32,561 nt of DNA from an uncultured Clostridia bacterium (lineage in GTDB: Bacteria; Bacillota; Clostridia; Lachnospirales; Lachnospiraceae): positions 1 through 32,561 of the forward strand of contig CAMOXU010000026.1 of NCBI GenBank assembly GCA_946629525.1. Direction: 5' to 3'. The notes beneath the pieces are model-generated. The model did not search any database, was not told the DNA's origin, and saw only the letters and a list, made by a program, of their open reading frames with translations. Below, in pieces: positions 6,668 through 15,319 of the stretch. Every line of letters starts with the position of its first letter. Position 1 is the stretch's first letter. The translations under genes and the position numbers were made by a program.

Positions 6668-9148
6668 TTGACGAACAGACGAGACCGCAGGAGATTGTTT
6701 GGAATACAGTGCGCTTTGATATTCGCGGCACTTTCGCTTTGCCTTCTTACGTCTTTCATTGACGGGATGCGCATGAAGAACCCGGTCTCGTCAAGATTTT
6801 ACCGGGATATGGCCATGCCGGACGACAGCATAGCCGTGCAGGACGATCTGATTTACTTCTGCTATAACAGCAGCATCGAAGATCTGAAAGTGACCTACAT
6901 GGATCCGGATGCCCAGCTCTTCATGCGGTTCGAGGACGGAAAGAGCTATCGCCTTCGCTGCGTAGAATTCGTTCTTGCGGAGAGCTTCGCATATGACGTG
7001 CGGTGCGAGTTTTATTATCCCAATGCGGAAAGCGAATATGACGAGCTTCTCAAAGAATATTATCTCCTGAGGAAAGGGGAGAAGGAGATCTTCTTCGTCA
7101 TACCGGACAATATAGACTATCCAATGTATCGCATGCGTCTGGATATCGACGACAATTACACCCTCTCCGAGATCCTGATTTCGGAGAGTCCGATCGTGGA
7201 CGACTATATTCTTCCGTCCGGACATTCCGCCCGGGCGTCCCTGATTGCTTTTCTCGCCTACGCTTTTCTGCTTGAGACGGCATTCTTTTTCCGGGAACGG
7301 CTGCGATGGCTCGCCGGCGTGATCCACAAGAATCTGAAAAAGATCCTTCTCTGCGCTGCAGGTACGGTCCTTTATACGACCGTTGTTCTGCTCGGGCCGT
7401 CACTCTTCGGCCGCGCAATCGGAAGGGAGATCTCCGACTGGTGGATCGTGACGCTCGGCTTTTTCTTTGCGGTCGTCCTCGTTGAGCTCTTCTTTCTCGT
7501 AAAGCCCGTCGGGAAAGAGATCGCCGGGAGCCGGACGGGAAATCCGGGGAAGGTGCTTCTCTACTGGAGCGTCCTGCTGATCTTCGGTCTCTTCATGGTC
7601 TTTCTGTGGAGAGAGGGGATCGTCAGCGAGGACGGAAGCGTTGCAGAAAATGCCGCTCTCGTCCGCTTCATTATCCCTCCGATGGCACTGATGATCGAGA
7701 CGGTGCTTCTCGGCTTACTCTATCAGAAATACATATTGAACCGCAGACAGGAGGAGATTTCTTTCCGGAAGGTCTACCTGATCACGATATTCATCCTGTG
7801 CATCGGATATATGGTGATCTTTCTGCCCTACGTCTCTCCGGATGAGACCTCGCACTATACATCGGCCTACAGGGTATCCAATCTTCTGCTCGGAAAGGTC
7901 AGTTTCCTGGGGGACAAGAGACTTCTTATGCGGCAGGAAGATTATTACTTCTACAGAACGGCGAGAAAGATTCTGGCTCCGGATTACTATAAGCTCATGA
8001 TGGGAAATATGCATATAGGTATGCAGCGGAGCGGGATGATCCTTGCGGACTGCCCAATGGTAACGAATGCGATGTTTGCGTATTTTTCCACAGGCGTCGG
8101 CATAGCGATCGGGCGGGTACTCGGACTGGGCGCCGAGCTTACATTTTACATGGGAAGATTTACCAACATCCTCTTCTTTGTCGCGTCGATGAATTATCTG
8201 ATGAAGAAGATACCGTTCGGAAGGTCCGCGCTTTTTGCGATCTCTGTCATGCCGATGACGCTCCACATGGTGGCGTCCTACTCCTATGACGTGACGATTT
8301 TCTGTCTGGTCTCCTTCTTTGTGACCCAGATCATGGACGTGATCTGCAGGAAAGAGCGGATCAGTGACCGGGAGTACCGCCTGTGCGTGTTCTTCGCGAT
8401 CCTCATGGCACCCTCGAAGCTGGTATATGTTCCGCTTCTCTTCATGTGCCTTCTGATTCCCAACGCCAATCTCTCCGACACGAAGAGAGGGGCATATAGA
8501 AGGAAGGCCGTGATGATCGGGGCGGGCATCCTGTCGGCGGTCGTCATCATGCTCCTTGTAAACGTTCTGGGAGCGGACGCCGCGCTTCGGGAAATGATCA
8601 AAGAGAGCAGTGCGGGAAATTATCTGGCTTCAACACATACAGAGGGTTATACGATCGGCTGGATCCTTAAGAACCCGGTCGAGTATCTCTTCATGTGCAT
8701 GAGGACCTGCGTCAAGATGACCGATCACTATCTGTACACGATGATCGGGAGCAAGCTGGGCTGGCTGGATATCAGTATTCCGCTCACCTATTGCCTGATC
8801 AGTTTTGTCCTGTATCTGCTCGCGCTCAATATCCGCGATGACGCGTCGAAGGATGTCCATGTCGGAACGGGATCGAAGGTGTTCCTTGTCATTCTCTGCC
8901 TCGGGACCGTCCTTCTCACATTCCTGGCGATCACGCTGGATTTTACGCCGATGCGCATTCATTTTGTGCACGGTGTGCAGGGGCGTTATTTTACGCCGCT
9001 CCTTCCGCTTGCAGTGTGGATACTGAGAAGCGACATGATCCATGTAGAGAACGGGATCCGAAAAAGGATCGTTCTTACTGCGGGACTTCTGAATATATGG
9101 ATCCTTGTATATCTTTTTGAATACGGTATTCTGGCTGTTCCGACCTGA
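6668..9148 (+). CDS. DUF2142 polytopic membrane protein (GT-C-like)
   Basis: The 826-residue protein begins at a TTG, seven bases after GGAGGAGG; the frame stays open upstream, but that extension lies inside the DUF2304 gene. One N-terminal membrane helix (residues 15-32) is followed by a roughly 160-residue extracytoplasmic domain and then about 12 membrane helices. The DUF2142 signature FLPYVSPDETSHYTSAYR is near residue 392; its acidic pair in the first loop of the membrane domain resembles the metal/donor site of lipid-sugar-dependent GT-C glycosyltransferases. I infer that it transfers a sugar from a lipid carrier outside the membrane, perhaps the product of the GT2/DUF2304 pair. It is in the same operon as both. 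Confidence 0.85.
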   Translation: MTNRRDRRRLFGIQCALIFAALSLCLLTSFIDGMRMKNPVSSRFYRDMAMPDDSIAVQDDLIYFCYNSSIEDLKVTYMDPDAQLFMRFEDGKSYRLRCVEFVLAESFAYDVRCEFYYPNAESEYDELLKEYYLLRKGEKEIFFVIPDNIDYPMYRMRLDIDDNYTLSEILISESPIVDDYILPSGHSARASLIAFLAYAFLLETAFFFRERLRWLAGVIHKNLKKILLCAAGTVLYTTVVLLGPSLFGRAIGREISDWWIVTLGFFFAVVLVELFFLVKPVGKEIAGSRTGNPGKVLLYWSVLLIFGLFMVFLWREGIVSEDGSVAENAALVRFIIPPMALMIETVLLGLLYQKYILNRRQEEISFRKVYLITIFILCIGYMVIFLPYVSPDETSHYTSAYRVSNLLLGKVSFLGDKRLLMRQEDYYFYRTARKILAPDYYKLMMGNMHIGMQRSGMILADCPMVTNAMFAYFSTGVGIAIGRVLGLGAELTFYMGRFTNILFFVASMNYLMKKIPFGRSALFAISVMPMTLHMVASYSYDVTIFCLVSFFVTQIMDVICRKERISDREYRLCVFFAILMAPSKLVYVPLLFMCLLIPNANLSDTKRGAYRRKAVMIGAGILSAVVIMLLVNVLGADAALREMIKESSAGNYLASTHTEGYTIGWILKNPVEYLFMCMRTCVKMTDHYLYTMIGSKLGWLDISIPLTYCLISFVLYLLALNIRDDASKDVHVGTGSKVFLVILCLGTVLLTFLAITLDFTPMRIHFVHGVQGRYFTPLLPLAVWILRSDMIHVENGIRKRIVLTAGLLNIWILVYLFEYGILAVPT

Positions 9149-9176
9149 GAAGGGGAGACAGCATTCCGGAGAAGAA

Positions 9177-9992
9177 ATGCACTATACACCACGTGACCAT
9201 ACCTTTGCGGTCTGTGCGTACGGAGAGAGTCCTTATCTGGAAGAATGTATCCGGTCTCTGGAAAATCAGAGACGGAAGGGAAAGATCATTCTCTGTACCT
9301 CCACACCGAATCCTTACATTGAGGCAATTGCAGAGAAACATCATCTGCAGCTGTATATAAATAAGGGCCCTGCCGGGATCGCCCATGACTGGAATTATGC
9401 GTTCCTGGCGGCAGACACTCCCCTGCTGACCCTGGCTCATCAGGATGACATCTACGAACCTGAGTATCTTCTGACTATGCTGAGGAAGATCAACAGGTCA
9501 CACGATCCCCAAATCTCCTTTTCTGATTACTATGAAATCAGAAACCGAATACGTGTGAAATCTGGCAGCAACCTGAATCTTCTGGTGAAGAAAGCGGCGC
9601 TTATGCCTCTGCGATTGCCTTTTCTTCAAAATGTCCGCTTTGTAAAACGGATCATTCTGGCGTTCTGCGACCCGATCTGCTGCCCGTCCGTCCTGTATGT
9701 GAAAAAAAATCTGCCGGTCCCGCTCTTTGAAACGCAGTTTCTCGCGGATCTGGACTGGCAGGCCTGGGAGAAGCTTTCGGGACGGAACGGAAGCTTTGTC
9801 TACGTGCCTTCGGAGCTTATGGGCCATCGGATACACTCCGGGTCGACGACTACGAAGGTGATCGGAAGTAAAGACAGCCGGTCAGGGGAAGATCTCGAAA
9901 TGTTCAAAAAGTTCTGGCCGTCCGGGATCGCGCACATCCTGAACCGGCTGTATGCAGTGAGCCAGAAGAGCAATGATCTTAAAAAAAAGTGA
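9177..9992 (+). CDS. GT2-like glycosyltransferase
   Basis: The protein is 271 residues from the ATG at 9177, preceded by GGAGAAG; the longer frame from 9105 would overlap the DUF2142 gene by 44 bases and has no good ribosome binding site. The N-terminal half is GT-A-like: FAVCAYGESPYLEECIRSLE, then KIILCTSTPNP, GIAHDWNYAFLAA, and LLTLAHQDDIYEPEYL with an HQDD motif in place of the usual DDD/DxD. The C-terminal half (CCPSVLYVKKN, FLADLDWQAWEKL, GHRIHSGSTT) has the typical acceptor-side features. It probably adds a sugar to the surface glycan made by this operon. Donor and linkage cannot be told. Confidence 0.8.
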   Translation: MHYTPRDHTFAVCAYGESPYLEECIRSLENQRRKGKIILCTSTPNPYIEAIAEKHHLQLYINKGPAGIAHDWNYAFLAADTPLLTLAHQDDIYEPEYLLTMLRKINRSHDPQISFSDYYEIRNRIRVKSGSNLNLLVKKAALMPLRLPFLQNVRFVKRIILAFCDPICCPSVLYVKKNLPVPLFETQFLADLDWQAWEKLSGRNGSFVYVPSELMGHRIHSGSTTTKVIGSKDSRSGEDLEMFKKFWPSGIAHILNRLYAVSQKSNDLKKK

Positions 9993-10077
9993 CAGGAAGG
10001 CGGCGCACAGCGGAGGGCGCTTTGTGCCCTGCCCGTTAAGAATGCAGGGACTTTTCTGACACTGGCATGGAACGGAG

Positions 10078-11355
10078 ATGGAGAAGGACAGACTCGTCAA
10101 AAACAGAGAGGGTCAGCCGGATAGGATGTCAAGGCCGCTCATGAAGAGGACACAAGCTTCAGGCTTTCTGTGGTTTACCGCCGGCAGTTCCATGCAGGCG
10201 GGCTCGACTGTGCTCATGACGATGCTGACCGGACATTTTCTTGATCTGGCCAGCGTGGGAGTATTCAGCTTTGCGCTGGTGATCTCTCAGCTGCTCTACA
10301 CGGTCGGACTGTTCGGAGCCAATGACCTGCAGATGACGGATTTCGACCACAGATACAGGTTCGGAGACTATTTCAAAGTGAAAATTGTGAGCAACTCTGC
10401 CGCGATGCTCATCTGCTGCATTCTTCAGGTGGTTCTTGGCCTGCATGGGCAGAAGGCTGCCTGTCTGTATCTTCTGACCGCCTATATGCTGGTCAATTCA
10501 GCAGCGGAGCTTTATCAAAGTATGCTCTTTCAGGCACAGAGACTGGATCTCTCCGGGAAAATGCTCTCCATGAGAACGGCGGTTTCTCTGGTCGGATTTG
10601 CGGCCGGGATCCTGGCCGGACGTTCTCTTCTTAAGGCATGTGCCGGAGCCCTGGCGGCGAATCTGGCGATCACATGTCTTTCTGTAAGGCACTGGTGCGG
10701 GGGATACAGGGACTCCGATTATATTCTGAAGGACGGAGAGGAAAAAAAGCTTCTTCTTGCGTCCCTTCCGCTGTGCCTTTCTCTTCTCGGCTTTCTGCTG
10801 AATATCAACGCGCCCAAATTTCTGATCAATTATTATCTGACGGACGAGGTGCAGGGGATCTACACGATCCTGTTCATGCCGGTCTATGCGGTCAATCTGG
10901 TAAGTCAGTTCATTTTCAAGCCGTCTCTCAAAAACTACGCAGACCATCTTGAGAAGAAAGACGGAGGTTTCGGGAAAATGTTCCTCATGCAGTCTCTTCT
11001 CATCGCACTCTGCACTGCCGTGGCGGCTTTCGGAATGCGGCTTCTCGGCCCCTGGCTTCTGCGGCTTCTTTTCTCCGAGGACCTCTCTGCATACAGAGGG
11101 GGGATGGGCCTCTTTATGGTCTCCGGCGGGATCATGGCGCTGAATCAGCTCTGCTATTATCTCCTGGTGCTCCTTAAGAGGCAGAGATCGATTCTTGTGA
11201 ACTACTCTGTGGGGATCGCCGTGTCGTTTCTTGCGGGCGCGGCTGTGATCCCGCGTGCCGGGATCATGGGAGCATGGCTGTCCTTCACGCTCGGGCAGAC
11301 GGCGCTTCTTGCGGGCTATGGGCTGACGCTCGGAAGGGAAATGAAGATACAATAG
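10078..11355 (+). CDS. Wzx-like polysaccharide flippase
   Basis: The 425-residue protein has about 12 membrane helices and the general layout of the MOP/polysaccharide-transporter superfamily. The start region is GFLWFTAGSSMQAGSTVLMT and the pattern GVFSFALVISQLLYTVGLFG is typical of Wzx. It would flip a lipid-linked repeat unit across the membrane. The first ATG (10078) has GGAG only two bases upstream; an ATG at 10126 (MSRPLMKR) after GGATAGG is the alternative and would lose 16 residues without losing a helix. The stop codon TAG lies in a copy of the palindrome terminus that recurs at 19365 and 32508. Genes in the operon fit a Wzy/Wzx-like export pathway, but no polymerase is recognised here other than the DUF2142 protein. 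Confidence 0.8.
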   Translation: MEKDRLVKNREGQPDRMSRPLMKRTQASGFLWFTAGSSMQAGSTVLMTMLTGHFLDLASVGVFSFALVISQLLYTVGLFGANDLQMTDFDHRYRFGDYFKVKIVSNSAAMLICCILQVVLGLHGQKAACLYLLTAYMLVNSAAELYQSMLFQAQRLDLSGKMLSMRTAVSLVGFAAGILAGRSLLKACAGALAANLAITCLSVRHWCGGYRDSDYILKDGEEKKLLLASLPLCLSLLGFLLNINAPKFLINYYLTDEVQGIYTILFMPVYAVNLVSQFIFKPSLKNYADHLEKKDGGFGKMFLMQSLLIALCTAVAAFGMRLLGPWLLRLLFSEDLSAYRGGMGLFMVSGGIMALNQLCYYLLVLLKRQRSILVNYSVGIAVSFLAGAAVIPRAGIMGAWLSFTLGQTALLAGYGLTLGREMKIQ

Positions 11356-11370
11356 TTTCGCAATTACTTA
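11354..11370 (-). repeat. Terminal fragment of the large palindromic repeat
   Basis: AGTTTCGCAATTACTTA matches the reverse complement of the arm terminus at 32502-32517 in 16 of 17 positions, and the right terminus at 19365-19380 in 14 of 16. Only the terminus is present. It supplies the last two bases of the flippase stop codon and occupies the gap before the acyltransferase gene. Confidence 0.55.
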
Positions 11371-11402
11371 TCTACATGGTTCGATCAGGAGGGCGTATCC
11401 GG

Positions 11403-12560
11403 ATGGGAGAGCAGAGGAGCGAAAATCATCGCGGGAGGGAGAAAGCAGGGATGACCGCGAACAAATCCAATAATTTCTCCGCACTTCGCCTGTGCGCGGC
11501 ATGTTTTGTATTCGCCGGGCACATGGGGATGCTCCTCGGAGGAAAGACCCCTGTGTTTACCGGCTTCAGTCTTCACTGGCTGGGAGTCAGCATGCTCTTT
11601 CTGATCGGCGGTTATCTGGTCTCCTGGAGCTGGATCAAGGACCCGCATCCCCTGCGGTACGGAATAAAGCGGTTCATGAGACTCTGGCCGCCCTTCGCCG
11701 TCATGGTTCTCCTTATGACCTATATCGCAGGACCTCTGGTCTCTGATCTCGGGGCAGGCGGCTACTTCGGCAGCTGGTATAAGCTGTATCTGCTCAATCT
11801 CAGATTCTATATCGTATATGCGCAGCCGGGCGTCTTCCCGGACAATCCGATCCCGATGTCGACGAACGGATCCCTCTGGACCATGCCCGTGGAGGCGGCG
11901 CTCTATGTGCTGACTCCGTTCCTGCTCACCCTTTTCGGGATGAGAAAGAAGAACGGTTTCGGGGAAGCAGCGGCGAAGACTTCCGGGGAGAACGAAAGGA
12001 ACCGACGGCTTTTTGTCATCCATGCCGTATTCATTGCGCTTCTCTGTCTCGGGGACGTTCTGCTCAGAATCTTCGCGGCGGACAGACAGGTCATCTTCTA
12101 CGGGACGGATCTGGTCTATGCCTATCATCTGGTCGTAATGTATATGATCGGAATGTTCTTTGTGAGAGAAGAGCTGCAGAGATCGCTCAATCTTCAGAGG
12201 GCGGTCCTTCTGACTGCAGTTCTGTTCCTTACGGAGTATGCGGGTGAGCCGCTTCACTTCGCGGCGCTCTACATCGTCTTTCCGTATCTTATATTTTCCC
12301 TCGCGCTCACGAAGGAGCCGGCATTTGCCCGCGTCGGGAGCAGAGTGGATCTGTCCTACGGGATTTATCTTTACGGGTATTTTTTCCAGCAGCTGGTCAT
12401 TCAGCGCATGTGCAGGGCCGGACATCCGCCGGGATATCTGACGGCGCTTGCTCTGTCCGGGATCCTGACGATCCCGGCCGCATTTCTGTCCTGGTATCTC
12501 ACGGAGAAGCCCTCGATAGCGATCGGAAAGCTTCTGTGCAGGCTCTTTCGAAGATCCTGA
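11403..12560 (+). CDS. Acyltransferase family 3 (OafA-like) membrane protein
   Basis: The 385-residue protein has the acyltransferase-3 motifs: NNFSALRLCAACFVFAGH with the conserved R-x10-H, an RFMRLWPPF segment, and GSLWTMPVEAALY with the conserved LWxxxxE. About ten membrane helices are present. These enzymes move acetyl or other acyl groups to sugars on the outer side of the membrane, so it probably O-acylates the glycan built by the operon. The start at 11403 has AGGAGG ten bases upstream; an ATG at 11451 (MTANKSNN) after GGGAGGGAG is nearly as good. The ORF upstream of 11403 overlaps the flippase and is not used. It is the last gene of the operon; a bidirectional terminator follows. Confidence 0.9.
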   Translation: MGEQRSENHRGREKAGMTANKSNNFSALRLCAACFVFAGHMGMLLGGKTPVFTGFSLHWLGVSMLFLIGGYLVSWSWIKDPHPLRYGIKRFMRLWPPFAVMVLLMTYIAGPLVSDLGAGGYFGSWYKLYLLNLRFYIVYAQPGVFPDNPIPMSTNGSLWTMPVEAALYVLTPFLLTLFGMRKKNGFGEAAAKTSGENERNRRLFVIHAVFIALLCLGDVLLRIFAADRQVIFYGTDLVYAYHLVVMYMIGMFFVREELQRSLNLQRAVLLTAVLFLTEYAGEPLHFAALYIVFPYLIFSLALTKEPAFARVGSRVDLSYGIYLYGYFFQQLVIQRMCRAGHPPGYLTALALSGILTIPAAFLSWYLTEKPSIAIGKLLCRLFRRS

Positions 12561-12602
12561 GCGATAATCGGCTTCGCAGCGCTTCTGAAAGAGGTTTGTG
12601 CA

Positions 12603-12668
12603 AAAAAAGCACCACTGTATCCGGCAGGGACCTGACGATCCCGTTTGCTGTACACAGTGGTGTTTTTG
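12603..12668. terminator. Bidirectional terminator between convergent operons
   Basis: CACCACTGT (12610-12618) pairs with ACAGTGGTG (12654-12662). It is flanked by an A-run on the left and TTTTT on the right, so it works in both directions. The 35-base apical part can form a smaller stem. Confidence 0.8.
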
Positions 12669-12706
12669 TTTCCTCGTCTGCGAAGAATCATTGTGGTGAA
12701 AGTCTG

Positions 12707-12857
12707 AATCCGACCGGGCTCCTCTTCCTGAGGAGAAGAGCCTGAAGACCTGCCGGGCTTCTTATCGTAAGAGCAGGTCTTAAGACCTTAGCGGGCTTCT
12801 TATCGTAAGGGCAGGTCTTAAGACTTTAGCGGGCTCCTCATCTTAAGGAGAAGGTCA
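12707..12857. repeat. Four tandem 37-38 bp hairpin units
   Basis: Units start near 12707, 12745, 12782 and 12820 and share GGGCT(T/C)CT(T/C)ATC-like cores. Units 12745 and 12782 have the ends AAGACCT and AGGTCTT and an inner CTTA-tcg-TAAG; the two outer units have CTCCT...AGGAG in the same place. The last unit encodes the final residues of the transglutaminase gene on the minus strand (MRSPLKS stop). Spacers and unit identity are wrong for a CRISPR array. Confidence 0.8.
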
Positions 12858-15262
12858 AGCCAACGAAAGGCCTTCTTCAGCCCCTTTATGCTGAGATAAT
12901 CTCTTTTCAGGGATGTCACCGATGACTCTGCAAGGGAGGTGATTTCTTTGTCCGGTTCGTCTCCACGGTAGCGGATCCGGTACCACCCATCGATCAGGCG
13001 GCTGAGGTCGGCTCTCAGTCTGCCTTCAGGAAGCGCCTCCGGATAGGCCGAGAGCGGCGCATTCGTCCAGTCTCCGGGGAAGCTTTTCTGAATCAGATAG
13101 AAGCAGTCCCGGAGCTGCAGGCGTATCCTGTCCTTTGAGGATGCTCTCCGATAGCGGACCCCGCGGATCAGCCGGAAGAGCACGAGGATCAGGAGCAGAT
13201 ACAGCGGGGAGATGACGGCAGCAGTCAGGGCGATGCGGAGAAAAGTCCTCCTTCCCTGAGAAGCGGAGATGCCTTCGGCCGTCAGGCTCTCGTCGGGAGC
13301 GGGAGTCGGAACGGAGGCCGAGACGCCGGGGGTGTACCCGGAAGCGTTGCCGTCGTCTGTTCCTTCGCTTGCAGCACCCGGATCGGATTCCGCATTCGTC
13401 CAGCTCACCTCCTGCCGGGTGTAATATCCGGCGGTCGGCTCGAAACGCATCCATCCGTAACCCGGGATCCATGCCTCCGGCCAGGCGTGCGCGCTTCCCG
13501 CAGACACCAGATAAAAACCGTCCTCACGGAGCCCGTAGCGGCAGAGAAAGCCTTCGGCATATCTGGCCGGAATTCCGGAAAGCCGGAGGAGAAGGACCAT
13601 GGCGGAGGCGTAGTGCGTACACCAGCCTTCCTGGACGTCGAAGAGGAATGCGTCGGTGATATTTTCCTTCTTCGAATAATCCGCCTCGGTGTTATAGCGA
13701 AACTGGCGGAGGAAGGCTTCGATCGCGAGGCACTTTTCGTAGTCGCTGTCCAGAGAAATCGTGATGGTCTCGGCAAGCTCCCTCATCCGGTCAGAGACTC
13801 CGTCCGTATTCAGATAGACAGGGGAGGGCCCGTCCTGATTTTTCGCTGCCCATGAGGAGTAGTCTGCCTCTGAAAGAATATCAGACGCCATGACGCCCGG
13901 CAGCATGTCGAGGATCCCCGCGAGCTCTTCGTAGGACGGGATCTTTTGCGCATTGGGTTCGCAGAGACGGATCATTTCGTCAAAGGAATCCGATCCGGTG
14001 TCCACATCGATCCAGGAAGCGTCATAGTACGTTCCTTTGCCCTGTGCCCTTCTGAAGCGGAGAGATCCGGAGGAGTTTTCCGTGAGCGAGGGATCGCTCA
14101 GGTGGACCTCATAGGTATATTCCGGGAAGATCACATCCCGCGTGTGCAGATACCAGTATTCGATTCTTGTATTTCCTGTGGTCAGGAAGGCAGGCGGGGC
14201 GTCTCCGCTTTGTCCGGACCGCCAGAGCGCTGCGGCCAGATTGATGAGATCCTCACCCGGGATCGTCTCATTTTCCCTCTCTGTCCATCCCCGATTCCCC
14301 GGTACAGTGTAACGGGCCCCTGCGAGGTATGTGCGGGGGGCTTTGTTTTTCCTGCTGATCCTGAGCTGGATCCGGTCTGCATTCCCATTCGGGGCAGCGA
14401 AAAAGCCCATCCCGTTATAGGCAGCGCCCCTGTCGTCTCCGGGAACCCATGAGAATCGATAGCTTATGTCCTCAAAGAGATACTCGATGCGGGAGAGAGC
14501 CCGCTGGCCTGCTCTGACGGCGAAAGACCAGTCGAGGGGATCCGCCGATCTGGGAAATGAAAGGCACACGCCCTCGAACATCATCAGAAGGATAAAGTAC
14601 CTCTGCGCGGAAGGGTTGACCAGAGCGAGGATCTCGAAGAGGACCAGTGCGAGGACGGAAGCGGTCGTGACGGCGGAGAGGGACCTGTCAAAGAAGAAGC
14701 CGCAGAGGAGCCCTGTGAGCAGGACGGCGGTGAGAAGGCTGCTTCCTGCGTTTCCCTGTGAACGGAGACCGGATCGTTTCCGGGAGTGAGAAAAGGGTCC
14801 TTCAGGGGAAGAAGAGACGGCTTCTTCACGGGAATCAGGGTCGGTCCCTTTTGGGAGGCGTGATCCTGTCCTTTCCGGGAAGGAAAGACTGTCCCGATTC
14901 CGGGAAGCAGAATCGCTTCCCTCCGCAGTCAGGAAGGCGATGCACAGGAAGACTCCTCCGGCAAGAAGTATGCTTTCCGGAGCAGCAGCGGGTTCTCCGC
15001 TGCCGGACCACCGTGTAAAGAGAAAGAAGACGAAAAGCGTGAGAACGGCGCCGGAGGAGAGTCCGAGGAGCGGCCTCCCGGAGAGCTCGCCGGCAAGCAG
15101 CGATGCGGCCGGAAGGAGAAGGAATGGGAGCTTCATGGAAAAGGAGCAGCCGAAAAAGACCTCCAGCATTTCAAGGGCTGCAAGAGCCGCCAGAAGTCTC
15201 GTGACGAAACGAACTGCCGCAGGTTCGGTCAGTATGCGGAAAAACCTGCGTGCGTGATCCAT
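12818..15262 (-). CDS. Transglutaminase-like membrane protein (TgpA type)
   Basis: The protein is 814 residues from the ATG at 15262, preceded by GAAGAGGT seven bases away; an ATG 13 codons upstream has no ribosome binding site. Six N-terminal membrane helices (to about residue 240) lead to a large extracellular part with a transglutaminase core. The triad is Cys548 in EGWCTHYASAM, His592 in GSAHAWPEAW, and Glu608 in MRFEPTAGY, where Asp is more usual. A Ser/Pro-rich stretch, one membrane helix (about 670-695) and a cytoplasmic DUF4129-like tail follow. With MoxR and DUF58 it forms the classical three-gene operon. The role of these operons is unclear; a cell-envelope peptidase or crosslinking activity is inferred. 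The 3' end lies in a tandem hairpin repeat. Confidence 0.9.
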   Translation of the reverse strand: MDHARRFFRILTEPAAVRFVTRLLAALAALEMLEVFFGCSFSMKLPFLLLPAASLLAGELSGRPLLGLSSGAVLTLFVFFLFTRWSGSGEPAAAPESILLAGGVFLCIAFLTAEGSDSASRNRDSLSFPERTGSRLPKGTDPDSREEAVSSSPEGPFSHSRKRSGLRSQGNAGSSLLTAVLLTGLLCGFFFDRSLSAVTTASVLALVLFEILALVNPSAQRYFILLMMFEGVCLSFPRSADPLDWSFAVRAGQRALSRIEYLFEDISYRFSWVPGDDRGAAYNGMGFFAAPNGNADRIQLRISRKNKAPRTYLAGARYTVPGNRGWTERENETIPGEDLINLAAALWRSGQSGDAPPAFLTTGNTRIEYWYLHTRDVIFPEYTYEVHLSDPSLTENSSGSLRFRRAQGKGTYYDASWIDVDTGSDSFDEMIRLCEPNAQKIPSYEELAGILDMLPGVMASDILSEADYSSWAAKNQDGPSPVYLNTDGVSDRMRELAETITISLDSDYEKCLAIEAFLRQFRYNTEADYSKKENITDAFLFDVQEGWCTHYASAMVLLLRLSGIPARYAEGFLCRYGLREDGFYLVSAGSAHAWPEAWIPGYGWMRFEPTAGYYTRQEVSWTNAESDPGAASEGTDDGNASGYTPGVSASVPTPAPDESLTAEGISASQGRRTFLRIALTAAVISPLYLLLILVLFRLIRGVRYRRASSKDRIRLQLRDCFYLIQKSFPGDWTNAPLSAYPEALPEGRLRADLSRLIDGWYRIRYRGDEPDKEITSLAESSVTSLKRDYLSIKGLKKAFRWLDLLLKMRSPLKS

Positions 15263-15319
15263 ACGGTGTACCTCTTCAATCTTTCCTGCATGTTGTTCCA
15301 TTTATATCTCAGCGGCAGT

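Noticed and set aside
12707..12857. Possible CRISPR array
   Set aside because: Units are contiguous with no unique spacers of even length, and each unit is itself a hairpin.
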